Below are positions 32,813 to 42,236 of a stretch of 46,375 nt of DNA, piece after piece. The number at the start of each line of letters is the position of its first letter. The first letter of the stretch is position 1. Source of the DNA: a virus. The notes under the pieces are model-generated. The model had not been told where the DNA came from and made no database searches. It was given only the letters and a program-made list of their open reading frames with translations. The DNA lies in IMG/VR virus record IMGVR_UViG_3300030328_001894, positions 1-46,375 of that record. One strand, written 5' to 3'. The position numbers and the translations under genes were made by a program.

Positions 32813-33462
32813 TATACTAATCCTTTTAGTTTTCCAAGCATGCCACCTATTCCGCCAGCAGCTTTATTAAAAATATCTTCGGTTGATACGCCTGAACCTG
32901 CTACTAAATCTTCTCCAAAAGCACCTAATTGATTAGCTGAATTTGTTTGATAAGCTCTTCTATTAGCTAAGTCTTGCTGTCTTTGTGCAAATACTTGACT
33001 ATCTATACCGCTTTGAGCTCCAACCATCTGTCTTTGATTTTGTTGCCAAGCATTATACCTATCTTCATCTTGAGATGATTTCATTCTATTTTTTATAGCA
33101 TTCATTGCACTACCACCTGTACCCATCATAGCTGCACTTCTTACTGCTTGATTTCCAGCTTCTGTAGCGTCATCTGCTCCCATAGAAGAAAACTGTCCCC
33201 AGTTTGTGCTTCTATCGATTAAATTTTGTGTGTTAGAAAAAAGACCTTTTAATGCGTCTACACTTTGAAGTTTATTTGCTTGGTTTCTATCGTGCATAGC
33301 CTTACCCATCATTGCACCACCAACTAGTCCTTGTAATCCTTTACCTGAACTAACTAAATTACCAAGCCCTTTTAACGCACTCATTCCACCTCCAAACAAT
33401 GCTCCTCCAGCTCCACCTAATAATTTTGTTGCTCCTGCTGCTAATAATCCTGGTAATGCCAT
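32812..33462 (-). CDS. Putative internal virion protein (216 aa)
   Basis: The first 60 residues are Gly/Ala/Leu-rich (GLLAAGATKLLGGAGGALFG) and hydrophobic, a pattern of T7 gp14-like ejected proteins that form an envelope channel. The rest is helical and Gln-rich (QQNQRQMVGAQSGIDSQVFA), and the C-terminus ends IGGMLGKLKGLV. A good AGGAG lies before the ATG. The gp14-like role is an inference from composition and neighbours. Confidence 0.55.
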   Translation of the reverse strand: MALPGLLAAGATKLLGGAGGALFGGGMSALKGLGNLVSSGKGLQGLVGGAMMGKAMHDRNQANKLQSVDALKGLFSNTQNLIDRSTNWGQFSSMGADDATEAGNQAVRSAAMMGTGGSAMNAIKNRMKSSQDEDRYNAWQQNQRQMVGAQSGIDSQVFAQRQQDLANRRAYQTNSANQLGAFGEDLVAGSGVSTEDIFNKAAGGIGGMLGKLKGLV

Positions 33463-33463
33463 A

Positions 33464-33538
33464 TTATATGTCTCCTAAACATGATTTAATACCTTGCAAT
33501 TTACAAATGTATAACATATTTACAAATGGTTTTTTCAT
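33464..33538 (-). CDS. Possible 24-residue micropeptide
   Basis: An ATG three bases after a GGAGGAG-bearing stop region (TAGATG) opens a frame ending TAA 75 nt later; the product reads MKKPFVNMLYICKLQGIKSC and LGDI. The strong ribosome site and exact fit into the gap between two genes are the evidence. It has two Cys and a hydrophobic core. It may be a leader peptide for the next gene. Confidence 0.35.
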   Translation of the reverse strand: MKKPFVNMLYICKLQGIKSCLGDI

Positions 33539-34144
33539 CTATTCTCCTCCACCACTAAGTCTTTGATATCCTGCAGTCACTCTCCCCATCCAATCAGTTC
33601 CACTATCACTTCCAAAAAACTTTTTCCAAGCAGATAAACCATCTAATGTTTGTCTAATGTATACACTACCATTCCCTGTATTGTTTCCATTGAAAGTTGA
33701 TGTCCATCTACAAGTAGTAGGAGTTCTATTAGAACTAGATATACTATGATTACTAAATATACTACCACTAGCAGTAACAGCTTCCCATGTATTTTGTATA
33801 AATGTAGTATTTAAATTCCAACATCTTGACATAAAATAAGTCCCTATTCCATAAGTACTAGGAGAATCCATAGTCACATCACTAGTATGGTTATTATCAT
33901 TTGTTGAAACACTAAATATATCATCTTCTGGTTCATCATCTAAATTAGTTCCACTCATCATTTGTGATTGAGTTGGTGATTTAAAAGAGTTCCATAAACT
34001 TACATTTGTAGCACTATTACTATTAGCACAATTAGCTCTTAAAGCAGTTTGACTAGTAGAAGAACCTGAATTGCTACTGCCATTACCTGCAGTTATCAAG
34101 CCTAAATCGCTAAGTTTACAATTATCAGGATTTCCAAATGCCAT
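33539..34144 (-). CDS. Putative tail/receptor-binding structural protein (201 aa)
   Basis: The product is Ser/Thr/Asn/Gly-rich, acidic and beta-prone, with few Lys and four Cys, beginning MAFGNPDNCKLSDLGLITAG and ending TAGYQRLSGGGE. Such composition is typical of exposed fibre or spike tips in phage particles. It follows the fibre and coil genes on the same transcript. I see no defined domain. An adsorption role is inferred from composition and order. Confidence 0.5.
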   Translation of the reverse strand: MAFGNPDNCKLSDLGLITAGNGSSNSGSSTSQTALRANCANSNSATNVSLWNSFKSPTQSQMMSGTNLDDEPEDDIFSVSTNDNNHTSDVTMDSPSTYGIGTYFMSRCWNLNTTFIQNTWEAVTASGSIFSNHSISSSNRTPTTCRWTSTFNGNNTGNGSVYIRQTLDGLSAWKKFFGSDSGTDWMGRVTAGYQRLSGGGE

Positions 34145-34386
34145 TATAAAGCTTCGTAATCCGTTTTAAGTTGCTCGTAATCAGCTTTCTCTTTTGTCAA
34201 GCTTGTTATTTGTGCATCTATATCTGACACAATATCAGTAACCATAGAAGGATTTATCATTTCTACAACATCATCTAACTCTTCACCAGTGCCAATATCA
34301 TAACTTTTTTTTGTAATTTTAATAACTCCATTGTCATTTGCAATAGATACTTTATTAGCTTCTTTTAGTTTTTTATAATTTTTCAT
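34144..34386 (-). CDS. Small coiled-coil protein (80 aa)
   Basis: Begins MKNYKKLKEANKVSIANDNG; the C-terminal half (VSDIDAQITSLTKEKADYEQ and beyond) is a coiled coil, so it probably forms a trimer or hexamer. It overlaps the fibre gene by 14 nt and joins the next gene through an overlapping stop and start. A fibre connector or chaperone is likely; no family is recognised. Confidence 0.6.
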   Translation of the reverse strand: MKNYKKLKEANKVSIANDNGVIKITKKSYDIGTGEELDDVVEMINPSMVTDIVSDIDAQITSLTKEKADYEQLKTDYEAL

Positions 34387-36661
34387 TGATTTTCCTATTT
34401 AATTCTTTTACGGATTCTATCAATAATGGTATTAATTTTTTATAATCTACAGCTTTCATTGTTTCTCCATCGTTTTCTCTAACAGTAACTAATTCAGGGA
34501 ACAAAGCTTCTACTTCATCAGCCATAACACCATAATCATGCCCCACTAAATGATTGCCATGTTTAGTTGCTTCTTTCTTCCAATCAAAAGAATACCCACC
34601 AAGTTGCATTACTTTGTCCAATGGATTGTTTATTAATTCTTTATTTGTTTTTAATTTAGGATCAGAAGAAACAAACGCTATAACATCTCCCTTTACACTC
34701 ATAGTGCTTCCAGTATAATCTACTCTGACACTATATGTAGGACTTGTAGCATTAGCTGCTTGATTTGAAAGCTCCCAACCCCATCCACTAGCATGGTCAG
34801 ATGTAGTGACTGTGTAGCTTAGATAACCACTTTCTGCACTATTATAAATAGTCAAACCACTTCTATCAGCAGAAGTTCCTGCTACGGCTTTTATAATGCC
34901 TGAAGTAGTGCTTTTAACATTTGGTGCTGATATGTCACCTGTAAATGTAGCTCCTGACAAAGCAGCTTTAGCTCCTAATAAAGTATTTGTTTCGCTTTCT
35001 GTATAATATCTACCATCATGATAATGAGTTGTGTTAGAATCTCCTGTTAAGCCTAAACTAGTTCTACCAGTAGATGCAGTTAAACCAGTACTATTACCAT
35101 CCCATTTTAGCCTATCGTCATAAGCAGTGTTCCAATTAGAAGCATTATAGCCAGACAAGCTAGGAGTTACTGATATAACATTGTTTGTAGGCCCAGATAT
35201 AGCCCATTCAATTCCATTATTTTCTACGAATCTTAAAGTATCTGCTCCAGATGCATTAACAGTATCTTCTACTTCACTACCATTCCAATCTTGAACTGTT
35301 ACTATTCCATTAGTTAATAGTCCTGAAGTGCTTACAGTAGAGCTAATTTTAACTACATCTTCTCCATCTCCTTGACCTTCTACTGATATTGCTATACCTG
35401 TGCCTGCTTCCAATGCACGAACAGTATCGTTATCTTCTACTAGACTATAAAAACTTCCACCTGTAGACTCTGTAGTATTTATGTTTGTTGTGTTAGTAGA
35501 GGATATTTGAATAGTACTAGCATCTGTTCTAGAGACAGTAGTGGCTCCAGCGCTTGCAAACTTTATAGTATCTGTACTTGAAGGATTAGCTCCTGCTAAA
35601 TTAAAATTAGCACCACCTGAAGTTGTAGATGCATTTGTACTATATGTAGTATTGTCGTTTGCTGCAACAGCACTTATCTTAACTTTATTTTCATATGCTC
35701 CACTACCAGCTTGGTCATTAACAGTAAAAGTTACAGTACTTGTATCTACAAAAGCTATGCCATCAGCACCGCTAGCAGGGGAAGTTTCTACATTAGCATC
35801 AGTATCGTCATAGTGATATATAGTATCAAATCTATTTATATTTAAAGTTTGATCAGCCACATTAAATTCTATAAAATCACTCCCCCCAGAAGAAGAATCA
35901 GATATTGTCATTCTATTGTTAGCAGATTTAATATTGTAAATCTTAGCTTGATTACCAGATGCTCCACCATCTTCTATTAAACATACGTGATCAGTTGGTA
36001 AGTTTCCGTGTTGGCCACCACTACCAGCTGTGGCTGCCGTGTCTACAATATCTACAAGTAAAGTCCCAGCAGATATACTACTAGAATTTATAGTTCCACT
36101 ACTAAATTGTAAAAGTTTGCCTGTAGTAAAACTTGTATTATTAGTTCCACCTTTGTTTATAGGTAGAGTACCAGTAACATCAGCAGCTAAGTCAATAGCA
36201 TTTCTTGTTATAACTTGATTTGATATAGTTAAATAATCTAAGGAGCCGCTTAAAGTAACAGAGCCATCTACATATCCTTTAGTAGCTAATTCATTTGTAT
36301 TCTGAGGAGATACACCTGTCTGTCTACCAGTAAATGGGACAGTCCCATCAGGCTTAACATAAGTTTCAGTAGAACTAAAATTTATAGATTCATCTTGAGT
36401 TGCATCATTTGAATCTGAAAATAATAATTCACGCTTAGCCCAACCATCTTTAAACTTGCCCTCAATAAAGTACTTAGACTTTACATTGTCTTTAAAAAGT
36501 CTAATGTCTCCATCTAAACCATCCATACCTTTTGTTCTATTTTCATCAGTAGACTCTTTGTTGACTGATTTTATTATATCGTTAATATCATCGTAAACCT
36601 GTGACCAGGCACGTTCATTTGAAGATACGGCTGGAGCTCTTTTTACGGTAAGCTTGGCCAT
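34373..36661 (-). CDS. Tail fibre with C-terminal S74 chaperone domain (762 aa)
   Basis: The N-terminus (MAKLTVKRAPAVSSNERAWS) precedes a long Ser/Thr/Asn/Gly-rich beta-repetitive shaft. The last 110 residues are an intramolecular chaperone of the S74 type: SSDPKLKTNKELINNPLDKV, FDWKKEATKHGNH, YGVMADEVEALFPELV, then a terminal coiled coil. S74 domains fold the trimer and then cut themselves off at a Ser (Ser in SSDPKLK with Lys nearby). It would bind a host receptor. It is one of three S74 proteins in the window. Confidence 0.85.
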   Translation of the reverse strand: MAKLTVKRAPAVSSNERAWSQVYDDINDIIKSVNKESTDENRTKGMDGLDGDIRLFKDNVKSKYFIEGKFKDGWAKRELLFSDSNDATQDESINFSSTETYVKPDGTVPFTGRQTGVSPQNTNELATKGYVDGSVTLSGSLDYLTISNQVITRNAIDLAADVTGTLPINKGGTNNTSFTTGKLLQFSSGTINSSSISAGTLLVDIVDTAATAGSGGQHGNLPTDHVCLIEDGGASGNQAKIYNIKSANNRMTISDSSSGGSDFIEFNVADQTLNINRFDTIYHYDDTDANVETSPASGADGIAFVDTSTVTFTVNDQAGSGAYENKVKISAVAANDNTTYSTNASTTSGGANFNLAGANPSSTDTIKFASAGATTVSRTDASTIQISSTNTTNINTTESTGGSFYSLVEDNDTVRALEAGTGIAISVEGQGDGEDVVKISSTVSTSGLLTNGIVTVQDWNGSEVEDTVNASGADTLRFVENNGIEWAISGPTNNVISVTPSLSGYNASNWNTAYDDRLKWDGNSTGLTASTGRTSLGLTGDSNTTHYHDGRYYTESETNTLLGAKAALSGATFTGDISAPNVKSTTSGIIKAVAGTSADRSGLTIYNSAESGYLSYTVTTSDHASGWGWELSNQAANATSPTYSVRVDYTGSTMSVKGDVIAFVSSDPKLKTNKELINNPLDKVMQLGGYSFDWKKEATKHGNHLVGHDYGVMADEVEALFPELVTVRENDGETMKAVDYKKLIPLLIESVKELNRKINEKL

Positions 36662-39600
36662 TACCTAGGGCTTCTTTTGGTTTTAAATAAAACAGAAATT
36701 GCACTGCAAGTATCAGTGTTAGAATTAGAATCAAGCCTAACTCTTAGTCCTGTAACTTTTTGATTTACATTTCTTAACCTAAACACTCCCTTATCAGATG
36801 TTTCTTTTGCTGGTAATTGACTTCCTTCAGTTGGAAATCCTCCATCTGTAGTTTTATTTATTTTAATTTGATCCGTAGAAAGAATATCTTTTATTCTTTT
36901 TTGCTGAGTATCATTGCCCATTGTTAAACTTTTTGATACCCATGTCCATTTTCTTTTATCACTAGCATGTCCTAAAAAATGTTTTAATTTTTTCTTATTA
37001 GAACTTGCAGTATCATCGGAAGCCCAAAATATTTCACCACTATCCAATGTACAAACACCTTTTGGTTGTAATGTACCAGAAGCATCAGCATCAGTAAAGT
37101 TTAATAAATCCCATCGTTTTCTAGGTATATTCCAAGACCATACATAGAAATTATTATCCGAACCTTTAAAAGAAAAATACACACTTCTTCTTGTTGGGTC
37201 ATAAGTAGCTCTTGTGTGATAGCTTTTATTTCTCTCTTGCCAAGCCGTTACTTTATTCCCACCTGACGAATCACTACCTCTAACAATAGCTTCTCCTATT
37301 GGTTCAGCCATGCCAGAGGTTAAGTGATATATGTTCTTATCGTCAGCGAAAAACATTCCAAAATCAGTTGAAACAATCGCATCGCTATTGAGGCAGCCAA
37401 CGCCTTCGTAGATATCTTCAATAAACATATTATTAGGTTCTATCCTATATGTATTAGCATCATCAAACGCCCATATTCGCCCGTTAAAAGCCATAATAGC
37501 AGTAGGGACAGTAGGTAGCTTAACAAAGTCTAATAACCAGTCAAATGTGTCAAATTTGCCCACTTTAGACCTAAATACATAAGTACTCGCATCATCAATT
37601 CTTGGATGCTTACACTTAGCAATAAAATGATAATTATTAATTTGAGCAGAAAGACTGTAGTTTGGTAATGTAAATTCTAAATCTTGTGCTAATTCTGAAT
37701 TAGCTTCAAAAGAGGCAAGCTTAGTTCCTTTGTCTTCAATAGTTAGAGTTGCTGAAGTTACCCCAGTAGAGCCATCTGTACTAGTTGTCCATACAGTATC
37801 TAATGGAATTTGTTTTACTAGCCTATATAAAGAATCAGGAGCTGTAGCACTAGCAGTAGGGCTTTCTGCTCTATATAAAATCATATCAGAAGCACGTCTT
37901 GGTATCTGAGAAGTATCTGCTATTGTAAATGTAATTTCTACATTTTTTTGATCATTCGCTTGTCCATAAGCAAACACTTCTGTGCACAAATTACTTTCTT
38001 GATAGCCATCAAATAAGAAAGATGCTTTATAAAAATATTCATAGTTTGCTTGAAGCTCTCCAGTATTTGTAGAAGCAGCGGAAAATGTTAAAGATACAGC
38101 ACTATAATCTTTTAAAAAAGTTTGGGCAGAATTTGCACTAAATGATTTAGATATTTTGTCAAGCCCTGCTGCACCATCTTGTCGTAAGAGAACAATATCA
38201 TTACTTATTAAATGCCCTACATTAACAGTAACCCCAGTCCTTTGGTCTTGTCCACTAGGAGTAACGTCATAGCTTGTTTCTGTTTTTGTGCCTAATTCTT
38301 TGTCGTCATCATTAGATAAAGAAGTCCATGTATTATCTAAAGCAGTGGCAAAGCGTTGTATAGTTGAGCCTATAGTAACAAGTAGTTTATTATCTGGATC
38401 TAGTCCGCAACTTGTAATATTTACCTTGCTGAATGTTCCCACAGTATCACCCAATAAATCTGAATAATTTGCACTTGGGCCTCCTGCGTTTCCTGGATGG
38501 TCAACCATAGTAACTTGAACAGAATTATTATTTGTATGGCCTTCTGTTACTCTGTTTAAGCAAAGAGTTCTAATTTCACCATGCTGAGCAACTAAAGCTG
38601 CTGTTTCGGCAATCGTATTTAAATTAGCAGCAACAGAGCTTAAAGTTTTATTTAGCCATAAATACTTCCAAGTTCTTTGACCTGCAGAACCTTCATAATC
38701 TTGATACCTTGCTAACCAAAATACAGCTCCATTTTCACTAGGATGTTTTACTAAACTTCTGGGAAATGTTTCAGATATAGGATTGTCTACTACAGCAAAA
38801 TTACCTATTTCAGTATCATTATCATCTTCAGTTTCTATCTGAAACCAACTGCCTAAAGTTGTTAAATTACCTCCACTAGTCCTAGGCATTCTTGGGTCTA
38901 AACTAACTGTACTATTATTAGAACCTGGAATTGTAAAGTTAAATAATAAATTATCTCCAGCTGCAGTAGAACCAGTTCCATCGTCATAATGACAAGCAAC
39001 CCAAAGCTTTGTACCTGTACTTGTGTACTCTATATCTGTATACTGACTACCGCTTGGCCCAGGATATGTTGTTGGTAATCCCATTATCTTAGCTTTTGTG
39101 CTAAGTGCGTTAGTAGCTACTTTATGTATTACTGATTTATAAGATGAAGTATTTTGCCTGTCTAATACGTATAATGCAGTACCATCTGTACATATTGATT
39201 GTAGATTTTGAAATGTACCAGCATCAGAATTGCCTATTAAAGCTCCAGTAGTAGAATTTATATTCCATATACGAGTACCACCTTGTGAAATACCATAAGT
39301 AGAACCACTTACTGTAACAACTTTAATTAAAAAAGGAACAGCAGAAGGATATTTGACTTCGGCATTTTCTATTATAGGAGTAGCTAATTTTGTTCCAAAT
39401 TGTTTATGATTAGTATAACCAACCCATTTAGGTTTTTGATTCATTCCTAATCCAATATGGACTTCTTTACTATGAGACTGCATAGCTACATTTTTTAACT
39501 CAACTGTACTATCAACAGAATATCCAGTATTAGAAGTGTCTGCTTTAAAATCAGCAAACTTATCTAAGGAGGTGTCTGTCGTAGCTATTTGATCTTCATA

Positions 39601-39930
39601 AGTACCGCTACTTGGAACTGTAGAGTTTTTGTCTATATCATTAATAAAATGAAGCTTTTTAGCATCATCTTCATAATAAACAGCATCTACTTTATTTTCA
39701 GAACGTATTAATTTAATTTTATCTATATCTACTTCTACACCACCAGCAGTCCCATTTTCATCATAGATATATTTAACACGGTTTTTTTGAACACTTTGCA
39801 GTGATCCGTCTTTAACAACAGGGTCAAGGTTTATAGAGTAGCTGGCAGACTGCTCTGGAGTATCAGAAATATCAGGTGTAGTCACCGTACCATTCATGAA
39901 TTTATTTATCTCAAGCAGTTGTTTTGCCAT
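36661..39930 (-). CDS. Large tail-associated structural protein (1089 aa)
   Basis: The product begins MAKQLLEINKFMNGTVTTPD and has a beta-rich, Thr/Ser/Asp-rich sequence with regularly spaced aromatic and Trp motifs (WAFDDANTYRIEPNNM, YFSFKGSDNNFYVWSWN), which suggests a beta-propeller or repeated beta domains. It resembles large hub, stopper or tube proteins of podoviral-like tails. It lies between the metallophosphoesterase and a fibre gene, its stop overlapping the fibre ATG region. The exact place in the virion is not known. Confidence 0.55.
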   Translation of the reverse strand: MAKQLLEINKFMNGTVTTPDISDTPEQSASYSINLDPVVKDGSLQSVQKNRVKYIYDENGTAGGVEVDIDKIKLIRSENKVDAVYYEDDAKKLHFINDIDKNSTVPSSGTYEDQIATTDTSLDKFADFKADTSNTGYSVDSTVELKNVAMQSHSKEVHIGLGMNQKPKWVGYTNHKQFGTKLATPIIENAEVKYPSAVPFLIKVVTVSGSTYGISQGGTRIWNINSTTGALIGNSDAGTFQNLQSICTDGTALYVLDRQNTSSYKSVIHKVATNALSTKAKIMGLPTTYPGPSGSQYTDIEYTSTGTKLWVACHYDDGTGSTAAGDNLLFNFTIPGSNNSTVSLDPRMPRTSGGNLTTLGSWFQIETEDDNDTEIGNFAVVDNPISETFPRSLVKHPSENGAVFWLARYQDYEGSAGQRTWKYLWLNKTLSSVAANLNTIAETAALVAQHGEIRTLCLNRVTEGHTNNNSVQVTMVDHPGNAGGPSANYSDLLGDTVGTFSKVNITSCGLDPDNKLLVTIGSTIQRFATALDNTWTSLSNDDDKELGTKTETSYDVTPSGQDQRTGVTVNVGHLISNDIVLLRQDGAAGLDKISKSFSANSAQTFLKDYSAVSLTFSAASTNTGELQANYEYFYKASFLFDGYQESNLCTEVFAYGQANDQKNVEITFTIADTSQIPRRASDMILYRAESPTASATAPDSLYRLVKQIPLDTVWTTSTDGSTGVTSATLTIEDKGTKLASFEANSELAQDLEFTLPNYSLSAQINNYHFIAKCKHPRIDDASTYVFRSKVGKFDTFDWLLDFVKLPTVPTAIMAFNGRIWAFDDANTYRIEPNNMFIEDIYEGVGCLNSDAIVSTDFGMFFADDKNIYHLTSGMAEPIGEAIVRGSDSSGGNKVTAWQERNKSYHTRATYDPTRRSVYFSFKGSDNNFYVWSWNIPRKRWDLLNFTDADASGTLQPKGVCTLDSGEIFWASDDTASSNKKKLKHFLGHASDKRKWTWVSKSLTMGNDTQQKRIKDILSTDQIKINKTTDGGFPTEGSQLPAKETSDKGVFRLRNVNQKVTGLRVRLDSNSNTDTCSAISVLFKTKRSPR

Positions 39931-39931
39931 A

Positions 39932-40720
39932 TTATCCCTCTATAAGCTTACCCCACAATGAAGTTTTACCTTCTATGATGTTTATTACATGCACTGTAAA
40001 TAAACCCTTATCAAAGTAATCTACCACTGCAAAGGCATGTGCCCAGTTGTGTTGTCTACCGCCAAGCCAAGCATTCTTTTCAGATGTCATATCTTTTAAA
40101 CATCCTATTGACCAAGCAGACTTTACTCCATCAAGGTGAGTTACACTACTCTGTTGTAAGTCATGATGATGTCCATACATTACATTAGCACCTAATCTTA
40201 TTAAGTGATTTCTTGTATGTTGTACACCAGCAAAATGATGACCGTGATAATAGTTTAAACTACCCATCTTTAGATACTTACCAGCAGGATAAAACTTATA
40301 TCCTCTTTCATCGATCTTTAATGCTTTCTTGCATTTGTATTGAGTAAGATAAGGATTCTCCATCACAAATCTGTCTAACCATTCATCATGATTTCCTTGT
40401 GTAAAGTATTTCTCTTTACAGTTTACCTTATCAAGAGCTTCATCTATTCTGTCAAGCCCTTTATTTACTTCAATAACTTCTTTCTCAACGAAAGGAAGTT
40501 GGTATTCTAATGGTGGACGTTTTTTCTTTTTCCACTGCCAGTGACTTACACTTTCAAACTCACCGACATCTCCTAAATCTATATAAAAATCAGGTTTAAT
40601 TAAGTTAATTGCTTTTAATAAACATCTTATTGCTTTTTCATCATGCAACGGAAAATGTTTATCAGGCGTAACAATACCACGTTTGGTTACACCCTTATCT
40701 AATTTGGTGGCTCTTCGCAT
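39932..40720 (-). CDS. Calcineurin-like metallophosphoesterase
   Basis: The 262-residue enzyme carries all family motifs in order: D-x-H (Asp20, His22 in TPDKHFPLHD), GD (Gly50, Asp51 in YIDLGDVGE), GNHDE (109-113), a His pair (His159, His161 in YHGHHFAG) and GHHH (183-186). These bind two metal ions. Substrates of phage relatives range from nucleotides to DNA ends. A position among tail genes might mean it is packaged or simply transcribed late. Its ATG lies within the end of the zinc-ribbon gene upstream, so the two genes overlap by 22 nt. Confidence 0.9.
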   Translation of the reverse strand: MRRATKLDKGVTKRGIVTPDKHFPLHDEKAIRCLLKAINLIKPDFYIDLGDVGEFESVSHWQWKKKKRPPLEYQLPFVEKEVIEVNKGLDRIDEALDKVNCKEKYFTQGNHDEWLDRFVMENPYLTQYKCKKALKIDERGYKFYPAGKYLKMGSLNYYHGHHFAGVQHTRNHLIRLGANVMYGHHHDLQQSSVTHLDGVKSAWSIGCLKDMTSEKNAWLGGRQHNWAHAFAVVDYFDKGLFTVHVINIIEGKTSLWGKLIEG

Positions 40721-40986
40721 ATTCGCTCCATCCAGTTTTCATCTAAATCAAAGTAAAGCTCTGCTACTTTTTTTAAATGTTTTTCTGTTGTTTGCCTGCT
40801 AAATCTTAGCAGCTGAACTCCACAGGTTCCACACTCCCAAAGTAAGGGGCCATTATAGGCCCCTAAAACCTCTATATCCTTTATGTTATCTGCATAACAA
40901 TGTGGACATTGACTAGGCTTTTTTGAGAATGTTTTTGACCCAATTATCTGGTCAAATTTAGAAACTGTTATCGTTGTAAAAGCGAT
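40699..40986 (-). CDS. Zinc-ribbon protein with apparent ATC start (95 aa)
   Basis: A long open frame between two genes has no ATG, GTG or TTG near its beginning. It contains a clear zinc ribbon (CPHC and CGTC, 26 residues apart) and a C-terminal helical tail ending WMERICEEPPN. The upstream stop is followed by TAATC where other junctions of this phage read TAATG, and AGGAG stands 8 nt before. So the start is either a rare ATC codon, an ATG changed by mutation, or a sequencing error. The function, binding nucleic acid or protein, is only inferred. Confidence 0.6.
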   Translation of the reverse strand: MAFTTITVSKFDQIIGSKTFSKKPSQCPHCYADNIKDIEVLGAYNGPLLWECGTCGVQLLRFSRQTTEKHLKKVAELYFDLDENWMERICEEPPN

Positions 40987-41168
40987 TACTTTGCTCCTAA
41001 TACTTCCTTCATTACATCTTCCACTACTTCATAAATAGCAGTAATGATTTTTTCTTCAGTATCTTCATTAATGATAGGAATATTAATGTTTTTATTTAAA
41101 CCATCAACTACCTTTTCTTTGGTAGCGTCATTAAACATTTGATCTGCAATTAGTTTTGCTACGTTCAT
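40986..41168 (-). CDS. Hypothetical acidic helical protein (60 aa)
   Basis: Begins MNVAKLIADQMFNDATKEKV and consists of amphipathic helices, ending VVEDVMKEVLGAK. No Cys, no membrane segment. It is joined to the upstream gene by ATGA and to the next by TAATC. Family unknown; probably a small structural or regulatory protein. Confidence 0.6.
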   Translation of the reverse strand: MNVAKLIADQMFNDATKEKVVDGLNKNINIPIINEDTEEKIITAIYEVVEDVMKEVLGAK

Positions 41169-41338
41169 TTGTTCTCCTGTTTCTTTTCTTTTTTATCACC
41201 ACTTTCCTTAGCTTCTGCTTTTTCAAGTAGTTGTTGCGTTGCTGCAATAGCACCTGTTATTTGATGAAAATTAACTTCAGCTTGTTTTTGCTGTTCAGTC
41301 AAGCCTTCTAACTGTTCTTTTAATTCAGCAATAGTCAT
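41165..41338 (-). CDS. Small coiled-coil protein (57 aa)
   Basis: A frame with strong AAGGAGT upstream encodes MTIAELKEQLEGLTEQQKQA and continues as a helix ending in a Lys/Glu-rich tail. The stop overlaps the next ATG (ATGA). It resembles small coiled-coil assembly factors of phage tails but has no specific motif. Confidence 0.7.
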   Translation of the reverse strand: MTIAELKEQLEGLTEQQKQAEVNFHQITGAIAATQQLLEKAEAKESGDKKEKKQENK

Positions 41339-41375
41339 ATTAGACTCCTTATTTTAATATTAAAATTTAAGTACA

Positions 41376-41636
41376 TTATTTTTTTATTCCTAATCTTTGC
41401 ATTAAACTTCTATTTGTTTCTTCTAATTCTTGTATATGTTGACTTTCCATACCTTCAACAGTTGCATTTAATATATTAACTTTTCTTTCTAAATCTTCTA
41501 TTCTTCTTTTTTGATCTGCGAATTGCATTTGGGCTTGATACCAACTGCCAACCACCACCGCAACTGCAACCATCGCTTTGATAAGAAAAGCAATCGAAAT
41601 ATGTATCTGTGCATCTTCACTGATCCCCTTACTCAT
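41376..41636 (-). CDS. Single-pass membrane coiled-coil protein (86 aa)
   Basis: One hydrophobic stretch (residues about 10-26, ISIAFLIKAMVAVAVVVGSW) is followed by a coiled coil (QMQFADQKRRIEDLERKVNI). The layout and start (MSKGISEDAQIHISIAF) mirror the adjacent 91-residue gene (MSKPLGQDSSLNISLPM), so the two are likely paralogues. It overlaps that gene by 8 nt. A holin-like or spanin-like membrane role is possible. Confidence 0.7.
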   Translation of the reverse strand: MSKGISEDAQIHISIAFLIKAMVAVAVVVGSWYQAQMQFADQKRRIEDLERKVNILNATVEGMESQHIQELEETNRSLMQRLGIKK

Positions 41637-41904
41637 TACGCAATCTTTCTATTTCTCTTTCAAGAACTTCAATTTTTTGATTTTGCCTTATATCAGCAGG
41701 AATCTCAGCATTTTGACTTTCTTTTGCATCTTCTTCAATAGTTGCTATATGTTCTTCATTCATTTTTACTTGATACTCAAGAAATGATATACGACCATTT
41801 AGCTCACCATAACCCCATACCATTGCACCAATTACTCCAACTGCTTGAAAAAGCATAGGTAGTGATATATTTAAACTTGAATCTTGTCCTAAGGGTTTAC
41901 TCAT
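41629..41904 (-). CDS. Single-pass membrane coiled-coil protein, paralogue (91 aa)
   Basis: It has the same plan as the preceding gene: a short polar start, a membrane helix (LPMLFQAVGVIGAMVWGYGE), then a coiled coil (GRISFLEYQVKMNEEHIATI). The 4-nt overlap with the upstream gene and 8 nt with the next place it in a dense cluster of small membrane genes. Tandem duplication is likely. Confidence 0.7.
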   Translation of the reverse strand: MSKPLGQDSSLNISLPMLFQAVGVIGAMVWGYGELNGRISFLEYQVKMNEEHIATIEEDAKESQNAEIPADIRQNQKIEVLEREIERLRNE

Positions 41905-42185
41905 TCTTTTCTTTCTACTGGTTTTGGTTTAGGTTTTTTATTAATAATTATTTCTTTTCTATATACAGGTTTAATAAACTGGTCATGTCGCCAGTACCTA
42001 TAATCATTTGTATTCCATCCTATAGCTAATGCATTAGGATAATATCTATGTCCATGAAAATCTGATCTATAAACCTTAACTATTTTTGTACTATCAGTAT
42101 ATGTAATTGTTTGATAAGGTACAGGTTCTCCCACATCTCCACTAATAATATATCCAAAAAAAAGACCTACAATAAATTCAATCAT
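41901..42185 (-). CDS. Small membrane-anchored basic protein (94 aa)
   Basis: I start at the ATG at 42185 (MIEFIVGLFFGYIISGDVGE) because the only longer in-frame start is a TTG at 42215 without a ribosome site. A hydrophobic N-terminus (a signal anchor) precedes a polar, Tyr/His-rich body (HGHRYYPNALAIGWNTND) and a Lys/Pro-rich tail. It may be an inner-membrane component of a lysis or injection complex. The family is unknown. Confidence 0.55.
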   Translation of the reverse strand: MIEFIVGLFFGYIISGDVGEPVPYQTITYTDSTKIVKVYRSDFHGHRYYPNALAIGWNTNDYRYWRHDQFIKPVYRKEIIINKKPKPKPVERKE

Positions 42186-42236
42186 ATTAATCCAGTCTTT
42201 ATTATTATAGTCCAAGCAAGGACAATATACATTATT

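Noticed and set aside
41901-42215. TTG start at 42215 for the small membrane protein
   Set aside because: No ribosome site precedes it; the ATG at 42185 places the hydrophobic helix at the N-terminus.
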